Shown here: positions 5,317 to 5,362 of the stretch, in pieces
Position numbering within the stretch: the stretch's first letter is position 1
Layout of the letters: every line of letters begins with the position of its first letter
Source: Thermoleophilia bacterium
GTDB taxonomy: Bacteria > Actinomycetota > Thermoleophilia > Miltoncostaeales > Miltoncostaeaceae
Assembly: GCA_029861485.1 (NCBI GenBank)
Contig: JAOTZF010000132.1
Span: 1 to 5,362, forward strand
DNA: 5,362 nt
Reading direction: 5' to 3'
Program-made: the position numbers and the translations under genes
The notes under the pieces: model-generated
The model's database searches: none
What the model was told of the DNA's origin: nothing
The model's input: the letters and a program-made list of their open reading frames with translations, nothing else

Positions 5317-5322
5317 AATCTA
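5317..5322 (-). promoter_or_regulatory. -10 box of a probable leaderless promoter for trpS
   Basis: On the minus strand TAGATT (5322-5317) fits TANNNT and is followed by 7 bases and then the ATG at 5309, so the transcript should start at or beside the start codon. No Shine-Dalgarno sequence lies before the ATG and no clear -35 hexamer is found around 5340-5346. The 53 visible bases upstream show no T-box or attenuator-like structure. Confidence 0.55.
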
Positions 5323-5362
5323 CCGACCGCCCACCAGGTGCTCGGGTGCTCGGCCTGACCGC

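Overview
The window is about 5.4 kb of uniformly GC-rich DNA with dense, short-spaced genes, frequent GTG starts and two probable leaderless promoters. This points to a high-GC Gram-positive (actinobacterial) chromosome. The style of the secreted protein, a signal peptide plus two C-terminal beta-sandwich-like repeats, is what I associate with Thermoleophilia/Solirubrobacterales. That placement is an inference, not something proven here. No mobile element, CRISPR array, tRNA or rRNA was seen.

Left half, minus strand, read right to left: a tight co-directional cluster of a DUF2461-family protein (2517-1831), a low-molecular-weight protein tyrosine phosphatase (1799-1302), a fructosamine/ketosamine kinase (1305-448) and the N-terminal third of a GH13 sucrose-phosphorylase-like sugar phosphorylase (442 to beyond base 1). 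The phosphatase and kinase overlap by 4 bases (GTGA), and the kinase and phosphorylase are 5 bases apart, so they look translationally coupled. Ketosamine kinases and LMW phosphatases are both implicated in removing sugar adducts from proteins. The cluster can therefore be read as a carbohydrate/glycation-damage operon, with the DUF2461 protein as an uncharacterised member.

Middle: a 452-base gap (2518-2969) separates this operon from a divergent plus-strand gene. It holds a candidate operon promoter, a possible 48-codon small ORF with a good Shine-Dalgarno sequence, a hairpin and some small inverted repeats.

Right half: a plus-strand gene for a 442-residue secreted protein of unknown function (2970-4298) runs into a convergent trpS (tryptophanyl-tRNA synthetase, 5309-4299). 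Their stop codons abut with no intervening base. Both genes have a TANNNT -10 box exactly 7 bases before the start codon and no usable ribosome binding site, the pattern of leaderless mRNAs.

The window contains no clear defence or mobile system. The most interesting points are the candidate deglycation operon with its DUF2461 and sugar-phosphorylase partners, the undescribed secreted protein, and the paired leaderless promoters.
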